In this document: positions 10,914 to 21,887 of the stretch, in pieces
Numbering within the stretch: the first letter of the stretch is position 1
Layout: each line of letters begins with the position of its first letter
Assembly (NCBI GenBank): GCA_032622095.1
Contig: CP136066.1
Coordinates: forward strand, 168,960,664 to 169,024,663
From: Siphonodentalium dalli
Taxonomy: Eukaryota; Mollusca; Scaphopoda; Gadilida; Siphonodentaliidae
DNA length: 64,000 nucleotides
Direction of reading: 5' to 3'
Translations under genes and position numbers: made by a program
The notes under the pieces: generated by a model
What the model was told of the DNA's origin: nothing
The model's input: only the letters and a program-made list of their open reading frames with translations
The model's database searches: none

Positions 10914-11706
10914 TGACGTGACCGAGCTAACCTGTAGAACAACTTCTTGCAAGTAAAGGTCGAAAAGTTGGTGTTCATACGTTTACCTCTTATTGGTTAC
11001 CCATAACAAAAATTTGTTTTCCCCCTACCCGGATTCTGGAATACAGTGGCTTCTTTATTTTATGGGTAACCAATAAGAGGTAAACGTATGAACACCAACA
11101 AGAGGTAAGTGGGTGCATGACCAGGTAACACATCATGTAGGGTTAGCGAAAATCACACCTAGCATCCCGGGATGACAGTAAAAAGTCAAAATGAAATGCT
11201 GGCTGACGGCCCGAAGGCTTTTTGATAAGTCAAATTAGGATAAGCTGAAAGAAAAACGGGCTGAAACCAATTAGTCATATACATTTAATCACAAAGTGAA
11301 GTTGGTACCAAATGTATGGATAACAAGTGAAAGAAGAGGGAATCTGCAAAGCATATGAAAATAGGGGGGTAAAAAAATAAGGGAACAGTGACCCAATTTT
11401 GTGCAGATACCTGATTCCTCGTTCACTTGTCATAATTTTAGGATGGAGACCAGTGGCCCGGAGCGGTTTTACAAAATTTGGAAAATAATTTTGAACGTAC
11501 GCACCAAAATATCTCAATGAATGAAATCCAAAAGTCAAAATTTATATTTTATAAATGAGATCATCAAAGAAGAAAAAGAGGAAAAATGTCAATAAGATCT
11601 GCATCAGTTGCAAGTTACTAACCCGTGCCATACTAAACGTATGAACACCAACTTTTCGACCTTTACTTGCAAGAAGTTGTAATAAAGGTTAGCTCGGTCA
11701 CGTTAA
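10914..11706. mobile_element. MITE-like element with about 65-bp inverted arms and inner palindrome
   Basis: The outer arms (from ACGTGACCGAGCTAACCT at about 10,917 and its complement ending about 11,705) share GCAAGTAAAGGTCGAAAAG and GTTGGTGTTCATACGTTT. Inside, 10967-11006 and 11060-11099 form a perfect 40-bp inverted repeat separated by 53 bp, which includes part of the left arm again. Flanks do not show a clean duplication. The structure looks like a foldback element with a rearranged, partly repeated arm. Confidence 0.55.
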
Positions 11707-11713
11707 AAAACGC

Positions 11714-12937
11714 AGATCTTATCTAAAATAACCGACGAGCCATAACTCCCCAGGGAAAGATGAAGGGCCCACCCCATAAAATCTCCCATAAAAAACACAC
11801 CCCTACTTACCAGGACTATCATAACATTGATAGGCCATATACCCACACAATAGAGCAGGTTGGTTGAAATTCCATTAGTTTCTTTTTAAAAACCAGAAGA
11901 AATTTGTCCCTCAAAACGCATAATCCTTAGTAGGGACATGCCATTTAAAAGACAATTATATTCTTTTTAAAAACCAGAAGAAATTTGTCCCTCAAAACGC
12001 ACAATCCTTAGTAAGGAAACGCCCTTTAAAGGACAGGCATCCTTAAAGGGGGAAAAGTCCCCATAAAAAGAAATTGTTATTTAGTAATTGCCATACAATA
12101 TTTAAAAGTGTAATGTGGATTCTGATAATTTCCTCTGAATTCTAAACACAATCGTGCCAAGGTTTTTCTTTTATATACACCCACACAATAGAGCAGGTTG
12201 GTTGAAATTCCATTAGTTTCTTTTTAAAAAGCAGAAGAAATTGTCCCCCAAAACGCATAATCCTTAGTAAGGAAATGCCCTTTAAAAAACAAGCATCCTT
12301 AAAGGGGAAAAAGTCCCCATAGAAAGAAATTGTTATTAAGTAATTGCCATACAATATTTTAAAGTGTAATGTTGATTGTGATCATTTCCTCTGTTTTCTA
12401 AACACAATCGTTGCAGGGTCTTTTCGTTTATATACACGCACACAATAGAGCAGCTTGGTTGAAATGCCATTAGTTTCTTCTTTTTTTTAAATCAGAAGAA
12501 ATTGCCCCTCAAAACGCATAATCCTTTGTAAGGAAATGCCCTTTAAAAGACAAGCATCCTTAAAGGGGAAAAGGTCCCCATAAAAATAAATTGTTATTAA
12601 GTAATTGTTATACAATATTTTAAAGTGTTATGTGGATTCTGATAATTTCCTCTGAATTCTAAACACAATCGTGGCAAGGTCTTTTCGTTTATATAATCAT
12701 CGAAGGTGTCGTTGTTGGTGCAGTGTCGGATTTTCATGAGCCCGCTGTGTGCACCCAAATTAGGATATTTTATAGATTCCCAGTCGTCATAAAAGTCAAG
12801 TGTAGCTCCGTGCCATATCAATGTTATGATAGTCCTGGTAAGTAGGGATGTGTTTTCTATCGGAGATTTTATGGGGTGGGCCATTTTTCATCTTTCCCTG
12901 GGGAGTTATGGCTCGTCGGTTATTTTAAATAAGATCT
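11714..12937. mobile_element. Foldback element with about 115-bp arms and tandem 261-bp core
   Basis: Left arm from AGATCTTATCTAAAATAACC (11714) and right arm ending AAATAAGATCT (12937) are long inverted repeats that continue through CCAGGGAAAGATGAA and TACTTACCAGGACTATCATA. Between them lie repeated units of about 261 bp that begin ACACAATAGAGCAG near 11849, 12183 and 12444, with a partial internal repeat near 11958. No ORF of note. A TIR element carrying a minisatellite core is the simplest description. Confidence 0.6.
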
Positions 12938-12964
12938 CCGTGCCATAAGGGGAAGGTTTGTAGA

Positions 12965-13074
12965 TATCTGCCATATACCCACACAATAGAGCAGGTTTGT
13001 TGAAATTCCATTAGTTTCTTTTTAAAAACCAGAAGAAATTTGTCCCTCAAAACGCACAATCCTTAGTAAGGAAA
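12965..13074. repeat. Extra copy of the 261-bp core unit outside the right arm
   Basis: CATATACCCACACAATAGAG and AGAAGAAATTTGTCCCTC recur here as in 11838-12003, but beyond the right inverted arm at 12937. It suggests tandem nesting or slippage of the composite element. Confidence 0.5.
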
Positions 13075-13854
13075 TTGCATTGTATTATGCATTTCACAGA
13101 AACTATGTTCCAATGTCCGCACGGCTTCCATTGGTGTCCCGTCCACGTCGTTTGGTCTAGTTGTATTATCATTGTCACGCGAGTGGCTTCCATTGTCAGT
13201 ATTACTACATGCGCGTTCTGAATTCGTCGCCAGATCTGGTAAGGGAATATGTGATAGGCTTTCGTCGAATGATCGGAAACTTGGCAGTTCACTGCTTCCA
13301 TGTACTCCACTCGATCTATTATCTGCTATTCTACGTAGCGTTGTAAATTCTGATTGCTGTTGTTTCCTGGCACAAGGACTGTTTTCGTTGTGTAATAAAG
13401 GGTTACAGTGATGAGTTTATGGCCCAATTTCGAAACTTGAACTTTTGTGTTGTTCAGATCCTCAGTGATGTCGATATCGAATTGTGTTATATTCTCGTCA
13501 TGTATCACTATCACACTTTGGCTTTGATTGCGGTCAGTCCATAACACTTCATAGTTGGGGAGAGTGCCAATTTGTATGTAGTAGCGTCTCAGGAGAATCG
13601 CCCTCCAGATGGCCTTATCTCCGTCGGCTACAACAAATGTTATTTGCCTTTTGTCCAGTTTGGGCTGTATCTCTGGTGGTGACGCAATTTGCTGGATCAT
13701 GGTGGTGTTTGTGCTTTTGTTGGTATGACTGCTGTGGTCCTTTCCTATTTTCATGTGTTGTCGTTCTGTTTTTCTCATTTTGCTCCATATTTCGGTGTCT
13801 TTTGTCAGTTCCAGATGACATGCCTGTTGTAATCCAATTTAAATATGTGCACAA
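13067..13854 (-). pseudogene. Unclassified ORF1-like protein, frameshifted
   Basis: A stretch on the minus strand reads KLDKRQITFVVADGDKAIW, YYIQIGTLPNYEVLW, FDIDITEDLNNTKVQVSKLG, HKLITVTLYYTTKTVLVPG. After a frame change at the AACAACAGC run it continues as SEFTTLRRIADNRSSGVHGS and LPSFRSFDESLSHIPLPDL to a stop near 13,069. The motif T-x-TLYxTTxTVLVxG followed by EFxxLR is one I associate with multi-copy invertebrate proteins near retroelements, possibly ORF1 products. That link is from memory. N-terminal frame choice (13,836 or 13,778 start) is uncertain. At least one frameshift, so probably not functional. Confidence 0.4.
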
Positions 13855-15021
13855 TTTTCGAATCCGGGTATTCTAATTAAGTTTCCGTGGAGGAAATTAA
13901 CATTATATGGTGATCGATGTTAAGCACGTCCTGTTAGAAGTCACGTGACCACATTGCTCTTATATTTTCAATAGCAAATGCCTCAATGCTTTCCTTTCGC
14001 CCTTTACGTTCATTTTTTATTGTGTTTGGTACATTATGCTACTTGTACATGGTTGTAAGATGACGGGGTCAGGCAACCTGCCGATATGTCAATTTATACA
14101 TCCAAGTTAGACTTTTGCATTAAGACTTATTAAGATCAAGCACGATACAGATTATATCTTTCGTACGTATTGGTACATGTCTTTGTCAAATGTGCGAAAG
14201 TGGGCTGGCAAGAGGTGATACCAGGGTAAGCATGCTTGGGCAGTTTTGAAGAGATGTTCTTATTGAAGAAGCCTGTTTGCTTTATATTGTCATGATATTT
14301 GAGTGTGACCACTGTGCACACGTATAAGTTTACGACGTGCCCTTTGTTTCATTTATTGATTCAGAGGTCATTTTGTACACATATGGCTACATGGGTAGCT
14401 TCTTGGTTGCTACCAATTGGGGTATATAGAGCTATGGCATATGTGTATATTTATTGAGCAGCTCCGGGGCTTATAGACTTAGCTGATTTTCAATGCATTG
14501 TGACAAATGTTTGCCTCATGTTGTTTAAGATCGGAATATACTCGTTATTGGCACCCGTGATTATGTTCACTATTGGTCCTGCCAAATATTGCGTGCACGA
14601 TCAGTCTTGTTATTTTGGCATGATTATTCAGGGCGAAGTTTCTTGTGGAATCTTGGACTAATATAACAGGGATAGCCGTCTCGCCGTTTCTCGTGTAGAT
14701 ATCGCGGCGGTATTGTTATGCTAATTAGCTGCGGGTGTTGCTCTCTGCGCTTAGCGACGTGTAGACAAGATGGCGTCGACCACTGAATGCCACTGTCTAT
14801 TCTATACCGACGGCGACAAGAAAATCGCTTTATCCTAATCCTAAAACAATTTCGCGCGGAATGCACATTAGCTACATAATTATAAATACTAGAATAAGTT
14901 TAGGGCATTGTGAAGTTGATTAAATAGTGGGGAGTTTGCATGCAAGAGGTGACATTTGTGGAAATGTAATATAACTATAATATAACGCTCTGTTAACAGC
15001 TAATGCTCGTTGGCTGAGGGG
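13855..15021. other. No gene recognised
   Basis: No supported coding region. On the plus strand GACAAGATGGCGTCGACCAC (about 14,764) sets an ATG in an AAGATGGCG context with 24 open codons. This resembles a YY1-type initiator but has no supporting downstream exon. Confidence 0.3.
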
Positions 15022-16190
15022 TTATTGTTTCCCCCCTGCTTTATGGCGATAGTGTCGAAACAATTGTTCAATTGAATCCTGATTAAAATGTGCTGTCAGT
15101 ACAAATTTTGCGCCATCATTCAAATTTGTTTTAACGATTCTCACAAGAGATTTGACGGTCATGTCCAACCCTCTGATGGTTTGTTGACTAATCTGCATCT
15201 TCAGTTTGTCTTTTTTGCTGAATTCTCCTTTTCTTTTAGCAACCGAATTTTCCCAGTTTGCGAAATATCCCAGAAATGTTTTCTCCAGCCATGCTAGTCT
15301 TTCGTCATCTGAACTAACATATGCACTCAAGTCGGAATTCCTCTTATTTTTCCCTTCAAACAAGTTCTGATCATTCATGCAATCAAAGAATTTGTTCATC
15401 ATTCTGACAAATTTCACTGCTTCGGCTACTTGTTCATCGTAGAAGTGTTCCAAATCATTAGCAACACTTGCACTGAATATATTTGCTGCCAGTGACACCT
15501 TCATCTTGCTGAAAGATGTTAGGGCTATGTGAGTCCTGGTGAGCTTTGGGCAAGGCGAATAAGTACTCGCCTCACAGTGATCCTCACAGAGCTTAACTAT
15601 ATGCATCCAGGATATGTCTTTCCCATCACACCACGTTTTCCTACTCTTTTTATGCGAGTACGATGAACTAAAACAATTCCGTGCAGTTTTCAAAAGATGT
15701 GGAACATCAGAGATTATATATATGGTCCGGTTTAAGTCGAAAGGACATTTCATGGAATAGTCGCTATCAGATCATCTTGTCAATAGTGTGTACATCGTTC
15801 TGTTAGCTGATGCCCCATCACAAAAAGTACTTTAAGATGTAGCTTAGTTTCTAGAAGCTGAATAGCCTGGAGAATAATTATATATAGATGATCAGCACCA
15901 GTATTGCATCTTGCAAATCCTGCCATTGGGAACTTTAACGACGTGACAGCTCCACGAACCATTGACACTAACACATTTTTAGCCAAAACACCATGATTGG
16001 ATGACGATGAACTATCCATTTTCGCCAGTTCATTGCCAACGGATATATTAGTCCCAGGTGGAATCGATAGTTGTTGCGATCTATCTAAACGTTGTATGAG
16101 CGGGTATTGGTCAGACAAGTTATCATGGAAAGCTTTGTCTATTTTTCCGCATTGTACATATTGGTTGAGTAACTCCAGAGGTTATCGGCT
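15022..16190 (-). pseudogene. P-element/THAP9-type transposase, copy 1
   Basis: In order on the minus strand: PLELLNQYVQCGKIDKAF, YPLIQRLDR, VRGAVTSLKFPMAGF, then (after a frameshift in a T run near 15,815) FCDGASANRTMYTLL, IYIISDVPHLLKTARNCF, and at the C end TAHFNQDSIEQLFRHYRHKAG. The DGAxxNR, SDxPHLxKTxRN and FNQDxxExxF signatures are those of the RNase H-like catalytic core with GTP-binding insertion of P-superfamily transposases such as human THAP9. The N-terminal THAP zinc finger was not found and the protein stops shortly after FRHYR, so it is truncated at both ends. An in-frame TGA lies between DGAS and SDVPHL. A shorter near-identical copy lies at 20.1 kb. Confidence 0.75.
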
Positions 16191-16887
16191 TAGATAATTT
16201 ATTGAGTCAAATGTTTTCAAGATGTCAGATAAGATCAGAATATGCAAATGTGTGGTATTCATAAGTATGTTTATTATGCATGGTTATTACGTATATGCAG
16301 GTATGGTAGGGCAAGATAACATGCTAAACTATGTTTGTTTGTCCACGTTTCCACATATGTATGTAGTTAACTGGTTGTGTCATAATTTAGGTTTCTCATC
16401 TCGTATCCATTGTTATGCCTATGTAGCATAATAATGAGTGTAGTCTTGTAATATAAAGAGAGTAGATATTTAATGACCTTTAATTAGATTCATTATATTG
16501 CTCGCACTATATTGTTTCAGTTTATATGTGCATCAGCTGTGGCGTGAGATTCATATGAGTGTTTCATTTGTGGATAATTGAGGCACTGTCTCAGTTCATA
16601 AAATAGCATAGGTAGATTCAATGTGCGTTATAGTTTGAATATATTGGGATCCATTAATAGGTTAGAATTGTCCGATGATTCAAAGTGCTTGATGTGCATG
16701 GTAATTATACGGAGAACAGACAGAGATTTGTTTGTTTCAATGTTAACGTGCCATAGCTGTCATCAGCTGTCAGTATTGCATCAAACTGGCCTTTTGTTGT
16801 GAACTTATGCACATACCTGGCTTGTTAGAATTCAGCATATATTGCGTGATTTAGTTTCCCAAATTATGCAGATTTTGACAGATACTA
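15398..16887. repeat. Duplicated segment containing the P-like remnant, unit 1
   Basis: About 1.49 kb is nearly identical to 20,100-21,588, with scattered single-base changes and a few short indels (for example a short deletion near 20,641 relative to 15,941 and near 21,181 relative to 16,481). Homology stops abruptly at the right after GACAGATACTA in both units. Left homology ends inside the transposase at ACAAATTTCACTG. Confidence 0.8.
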
Positions 16888-17270
16888 CACTCTAAAAACT
16901 CCAGGTACTCTGGAGTACCAAATTTGGTACTCCGGCTGTCCCACACGGAGTACCAAAATTGTGGTACTCCATAGTACCAAATGAGGTTTTGGTACTCCAG
17001 AGTACCAAACCTGAATGGTACTCCGGAGTACCACAACACTTTTGGTACTTCATATTAGGTACTCTGGCGTGCCAAATTATAGGTACTCTCCGTAAACCCT
17101 CATGGAGTACCCAAATTATGGTACTCCAGAGTACAAAAAACCTTTTTGGACTCCCGAATACTAAAATATATTTGGTACTCCAGACTACCAACCTGTTTTT
17201 GGCACTCCAGAATACCAAAATATATTTGGTACTCCAGACTACCAACCTAATTTTGGTACTTCATATTTAC
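16885..17270. mobile_element. Miniature element made of GGTACTCC palindromes
   Basis: Starting with TACACTCTAAAAACTCC at 16,886, about 370 bp is built from near-perfect dyads such as GGTACTCTGGAGTACC, GGTACTCCATAGTACC, GGTACTCCAGAGTACC and GGTACTCCGGAGTACC, joined by AAATTT-like spacers. The distal side, read inward, is CTGTAAATATGAAGTACC, which resembles the CTGTAAATAAAAGTG of the 0.9-3.8 kb element. It starts exactly where the homology of the duplicated P-like segment ends, which fits an insertion boundary. No target duplication is identifiable. Confidence 0.55.
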
Positions 17271-18074
17271 AGGTTCATAGCCGCTCCCCACAGAATTAGA
17301 CCAGGTTATGATTTTGCACCAGACCTACTAATAACTTTTGAAAAATACATGAGTCGCATCCAATAATCCAGCCTGAGATTCTACTGACGACAAGATTCAC
17401 CAGAGTGTGACTGTTGCCATCGGTGGGATCACGAACATGAACACATAACGTGACTCGAGAGTAGATATAGAGAGTTATTAGAAGGGCTGGTGCCAAATCA
17501 TCCCTGGGCTATTTCCTCGGATAGTGGCTAGGAAAACAGAAGTGTACCACACATAAGGTGATCTAATAGAGTTATGCACTCAAAATACTATTATCATCCA
17601 ACTGATACAGCATTTTTATTCATGTACAACATTCCACTCAAGGCAGATAACTATCAGCTCTGCATTATACATGTATTTAGATCTGGACAATTCATACCCA
17701 TGTTTCTATATATATGAGAAAAAGAAGAAACTAGTTAAATCATTTATTAAATTCAACAGTTAATGTGATAACATGGAATGTATATATATACACACTGATC
17801 AAAGAAATTTACATGTACCAACGGAGTCACTACATGGATTTACACATGTAAATCATTACACGGATTTGTAAAGTCAGAATCGGCAATTTTAAGGTCAAAG
17901 GTAATTTTTTAAACAAAATTTAAATCGTTATTATGGAATGAAATAAGAATTTTTTTCTGCAAACTAATATATATCTATCCATAAGATTTCCACTACAGCC
18001 CTCGAAATTAACGGCACATTTGACCTTAAAATGGTCGATTATGTCTTTACGAATCCATGTATCAACAGTATATC
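17271..18074. other. No gene recognised
   Basis: AT-rich sequence without a defensible exon or element end. The short minus ORFs here look random. Confidence 0.35.
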
Positions 18075-18540
18075 CTTTTAAATTGATAATGAGGAGCACT
18101 TCCTCCTCCATTGTACCTCACTGTCAGACGAGCGCGCCATATTTCACGAGAAACTAACACCTGATCTCCTAACCACCCCTAACGAGAAGCTATTCAATAA
18201 CATATTAACAAGCACAGACCCAACAACACTACAGGCACTGGCATATTTCGTCCACTGTGGACTGAAAAAGAAAGGTGTTTGGGAACCAAGTGCCGAACTG
18301 GTCAATCGAGTACAACAAAAAAGGAACATTGCCCTATCAACTTGATACCATCCTGGTTTGATGCTGGCTGATGACGTAATATCAACTCACATAATTACAT
18401 TGTCATTTATATACATCCATATATGTATTTGTTGCTACTTATTTTGTTTCATATTCAATGTTCTTGTCTTGTTATTCTATGTTAATGTACATTTGACCAT
18501 ACATGGTGTAACGTACTATATAAACTTTGATTGATTGATT
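18075..18540 (+). mobile_element. 5'-truncated CR1/L2-like LINE, 3' end
   Basis: A plus-strand frame from about 18,082 to a TGA at 18,343-18,345 reads NEEHFLLHCTSLSDERAIF, then NNILTSTDPTTLQALAYFV and KKGVWEPSAELVNRVQQKR. EEHFLLHC-x-L-x3-R is the C-terminal signature of LINE ORF2 proteins (zf-RVT region). A 3' UTR of about 190 bp follows and ends in a TTGATTGATTGA-type tail, as in CR1/L2-clade LINEs. TTTAAATTGATAA before the coding part (about 18,075) and TTTAAATGATAA after the tail (about 18,539) are likely target duplications with a one-base slip. The reverse transcriptase is absent. Confidence 0.7.
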
Positions 18541-18552
18541 TAAATGATAACC

Positions 18553-18831
18553 CTATTTCATTATCCTGTTGTGAAATCTAGTGACTCCGTTGGTTAGTGC
18601 ACTAACGCCATCTAGTTTCATGACATGCTTTTCCAGACATATCATTGTATTCTTGACCTTCCGTGCATATTGTATCCCAAACACGAAGTAGGTCGACATC
18701 AGCAGAGATATTGGCAGCGTCAAGTCACAGATCTCCATTTCGTCCATCACAATGGCTATCTTGTCACATGATAAGAGGTGCCAACCAACACACCCTTTTA
18801 ACACCAGTGCCGGTGTTGTTCCAAGTGGAAC
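18553..18831 (-). CDS. SAMD3-like family copy B, last exon
   Basis: Acceptor CATTCACAG precedes 18,831; 92 codons run to TAG at 18,553. The text includes VPLGTTPALVLKGCVGWHLL, KIAIVMDEMEICDLTLPISL and MSTYFVFGIQYARKVKNTMI. The pattern I/P-xxxxG ... IxVVxE-x-EICD-xLPxxLxxLxxxYFVFxIxYP-like is the usual C terminus of this SAM-domain family, so this is the terminal exon. It is intact. It is separated from the upstream coding exon (ending 21,888) by an intron of about 3 kb that holds a P-like remnant. The LINE tail at 18,540 lies just 3' of the stop. Confidence 0.65.
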   Translation of the reverse strand, partial: VPLGTTPALVLKGCVGWHLLSCDKIAIVMDEMEICDLTLPISLLMSTYFVFGIQYARKVKNTMICLEKHVMKLDGVSALTNGVTRFHNRIMK

Positions 18832-20086
18832 CTGTGAATGAGATTGAAAATGAGTTAATAAAATTTGTTTAAATTACCTCTGTTCTGACAATATCTGGTA
18901 AAGAAGCTCTGTCTGACTATTGACTAAGAATGCAATTTGGGTGAAATTTTGTCAAAAAACGCTTGACATACAAACAAAATAATTGTTTGAACTCGGACAC
19001 TAGCAATAAGCCAGTACCCGGTTCGGAACCATATGGTTAATTCTATTCAGCCATATAAATGCCACACGTCCCTCACAAAGGAGAGGAGCCATAACAGATT
19101 ACGTTATGTAACTGAGTAGTACCCGAAGGAAAAAGATTCCCTTTTACTAATGCAGGAATTTGAAATTCCAGAATCGTAACATTGATGAGCGCTGAAATAA
19201 AACAAACGCGCCGGATTTATACAGACACAACAGTTATATCATAATGAGATCACACCACTGAAGCAAATCGCGAATACATGATTAATTATCGGCTCGGACA
19301 GAAGCAGGAGTATCAAATCTCGCAAAATCAAAGCTTCAGACGACATCATGCCGCGCATGTGCGAATTGCCCATTAACTGAGACCATATTGGGGGTAGTAA
19401 CCTGACCACAGGTGGGCAATTCCACGGTTTCGGATGTACTCTTCGGACAACATATTTGGCTGAATATGTTACGCTGGGGCGAATATCTGTACCTACTAGT
19501 ATTTTATTCTAAAATGTTGAATTATGCTCCATCTTTTAGAAATAATAATATTGAGTTTTTGTGTATAATACTGTATTTCAATAATGTTTGTTGGTGCCTT
19601 CAATAGTCGATGTCGGACGTACTCATACTCGTACCCTACCCTCACTCTCGGCTGTATTTTTAGGAAAATATCAAAATACCAAAAATCACTCTACTGATAA
19701 GGGTTAATAAAATATTGAACTTAATTTACTCTAGTAGCTCATGGTGGTTTTGTATGCACTTGTATGTCCAGAGCAAAACTCTTCCACGAATCCACTAATT
19801 GAAGGTACACGAACAATATTTGGTTGGTGACACATTTCCCATTGAGGGCGAAATGGGTCAAATGGCCACGCCCCTTTTTGCGCGAAGTACTACCACCCGT
19901 CGTGACTATATCTCCATAACCGTTGGACATAGGGGGTCGTGTGATACATGTCAGTAATACATGTTCATATCCAAAAGTCAATGGTTTTTAAGATAATTGA
20001 CAAAAAAACAAAAACAAAATCCATTTTTAAGGGCCTGAACCACAATTTTGGGATTCAGCACTTTTATCTCAAAGTTGAGCCCCCAA
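18832..20086. other. Intron of copy B, no element recognised
   Basis: No supported coding sequence. The 80-codon minus ORF at 19,739-19,981 has no recognised domain or splice support. Regarded as intronic. Confidence 0.35.
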
Positions 20087-20900
20087 TTAGGATTGTATTG
20101 ACCAATTGACAAATTTCACTGTTTCGGCTACCTGTTCATCGTAGAAGTGTTCCAAAGCATTAGCAACACTTGCACTGAACATATTTGCTGCCAGTGACAC
20201 CTTCATGTTGCTGAAAGATGTTAGGGCTATGTGAGTCCTGGTGAGCTTTGGGCAAGGCGAATAAGTACTCGCCTCACAGTGATCCTCACAGAGCTTAACT
20301 ATATGCATCCAGGATATGTCTTTCCCATCACACCACATTTTCCTACTCTTTTTATGCGAGTACGATGAACTAAAACAATTCCGTGTAGTTTTCAAAAGGT
20401 GTGGAACATCAGAGATTATATATATGGTCCGGTTTAAGTCGAAAGGACATTTCATGGAATAGTCGTTATCAGATCCTATTGTCAATAGTGTGTACAGCGT
20501 TCTGTTAGCTGATGCCCCATCACAAAAAGTACTTTAAGATGAAGCTTAGTTTCTAGAAGCTGAATAGCCTGGAGAATAATTGTATATAGATGATCAGCAC
20601 CAGTATTGCATGTTGCAAATCCTGCCATTGGGAACTTTAACGCGACAGCTCCACGAACCATTAACACTAACACATGTTTAGCCAAAAACACCATGATTGG
20701 ATGACGATGAACTATCCATTTTCGCCAGTTCATTGCCAACGGATATATTAGTCCCAGGTGGAATCGATAGTTGTTGCGATCTATCTAAACGTTGTATGAG
20801 CGGGTATTGGTCAGACAAGTTATCATGGAAAGCTTTGTCTATTTTTCCGCATTGTACATATTGGTTGAGTAACTCCAGAGGTTATCGGCTTAGATAATTT
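20087..20900 (-). pseudogene. P-element/THAP9-type transposase, copy 2 (intronic, truncated)
   Basis: The same core as copy 1 but ending within the protein at EHFYDEQVAETVKFV, so the catalytic C-terminal part (FNQDxxE) is missing. Here the region between DGASANR and SDVPHL is open (LTIGSDNDYSMKCPFDL), whereas copy 1 has a TGA, so copy 2 keeps the older state at this site. Both copies share the frameshift in the TTTTT run before CDG, so that lesion predates the duplication or is a repeated assembly error. It lies inside the presumed intron of the SAM-family gene on the same strand. Confidence 0.7.
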
Positions 20901-21588
20901 ATTGAGTCAAATGTTTTCAAGATGTCAGATAAGATCAGAATATGCAAATGTGTGGTATTCGTAAGTATGTTTATTATGCATGGTTATTACGTATATGCAG
21001 GTATGGTAAGGCAAGATAACATGCTAAACTATGTTTGTTTGTCCACGTTTCCACATATGTATGTAGTTAACTGGTTGTGTCATAATTTAGGTTTCTCATC
21101 TCGTATCCATTGTTATGCCTATGTAGCATAATAATAAGTGTAGTCTTGTAATATAAAGAGAGTAGATATTTAATGACCTTTGATAGATTCATTATATTGC
21201 TCGCACTATATTGTTTCAGTTTATATGCGCATCAGCTGTGGCGTGAGATTCATATGAGTGTTTCATTTGTGGATAATTGAGGCACTGTCTCAGTTCATAA
21301 AATAGCATAGGTAGATTAAATGTGCGTTATAGTTTGAATATATTGGGATCCATTAATAGGTTAGAATTGTCCGATGATTCAAAGTGCTTGATGTGCATGG
21401 TAATTATACGGAGAACAGACAGAGATTTGTTTGTTTCAATGTTAACGTGCCATAGCTGTCATCAGCTGTCATTATTGCATCAAACTGGCCTTTTGTTGTG
21501 AACTTATGCACATACCTGGCTTGTTAGAATTCAGCATATATTGCGTGATTTAGTTTCCCAAATTATGCAGATTTTGACAGATACTATA
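20100..21588. repeat. Duplicated segment, unit 2
   Basis: Near-identical to 15,398-16,887. To the right, sequence after GACAGATACTA continues TATATGGTACC and differs wholly from unit 1, which carries the GGTACTCC element there. Confidence 0.8.
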
Positions 21589-21887
21589 TATGGTACCGTG
21601 CAACTGACCAATTTTTTTTTGCCGACTCAAAATATTTATTTGTCTCATTTTTCATATCGTACACCGAAAGCAAAATAGCTGCACACATGTAGTGTGAGGT
21701 TATGTGATAGGTCAGGTGACATTTCCTCTGATTTTTGTCATAAATTTTCAATGTTATAAAAATGCCCAAACGTGTTTTTTACCAGAACTGTCACAGTGAC
21801 CTTAGGGCAAATTGTGTGGATCACCGAATGCACCCTTACTGTGTGAGTTAGTCTTAATAACATTAATGCTTCTATGAAACATACCTC

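Noticed and set aside
14764..14838. AAGATGGCG start context with 24 open codons on the plus strand
   Set aside because: No donor-acceptor pair or downstream exon could be supported, so it is not called as a gene.
16222..16431. 69-codon plus ORF found twice (also 20,922-21,131)
   Set aside because: Its apparent conservation comes from the recent segment duplication; no domain or splice evidence.
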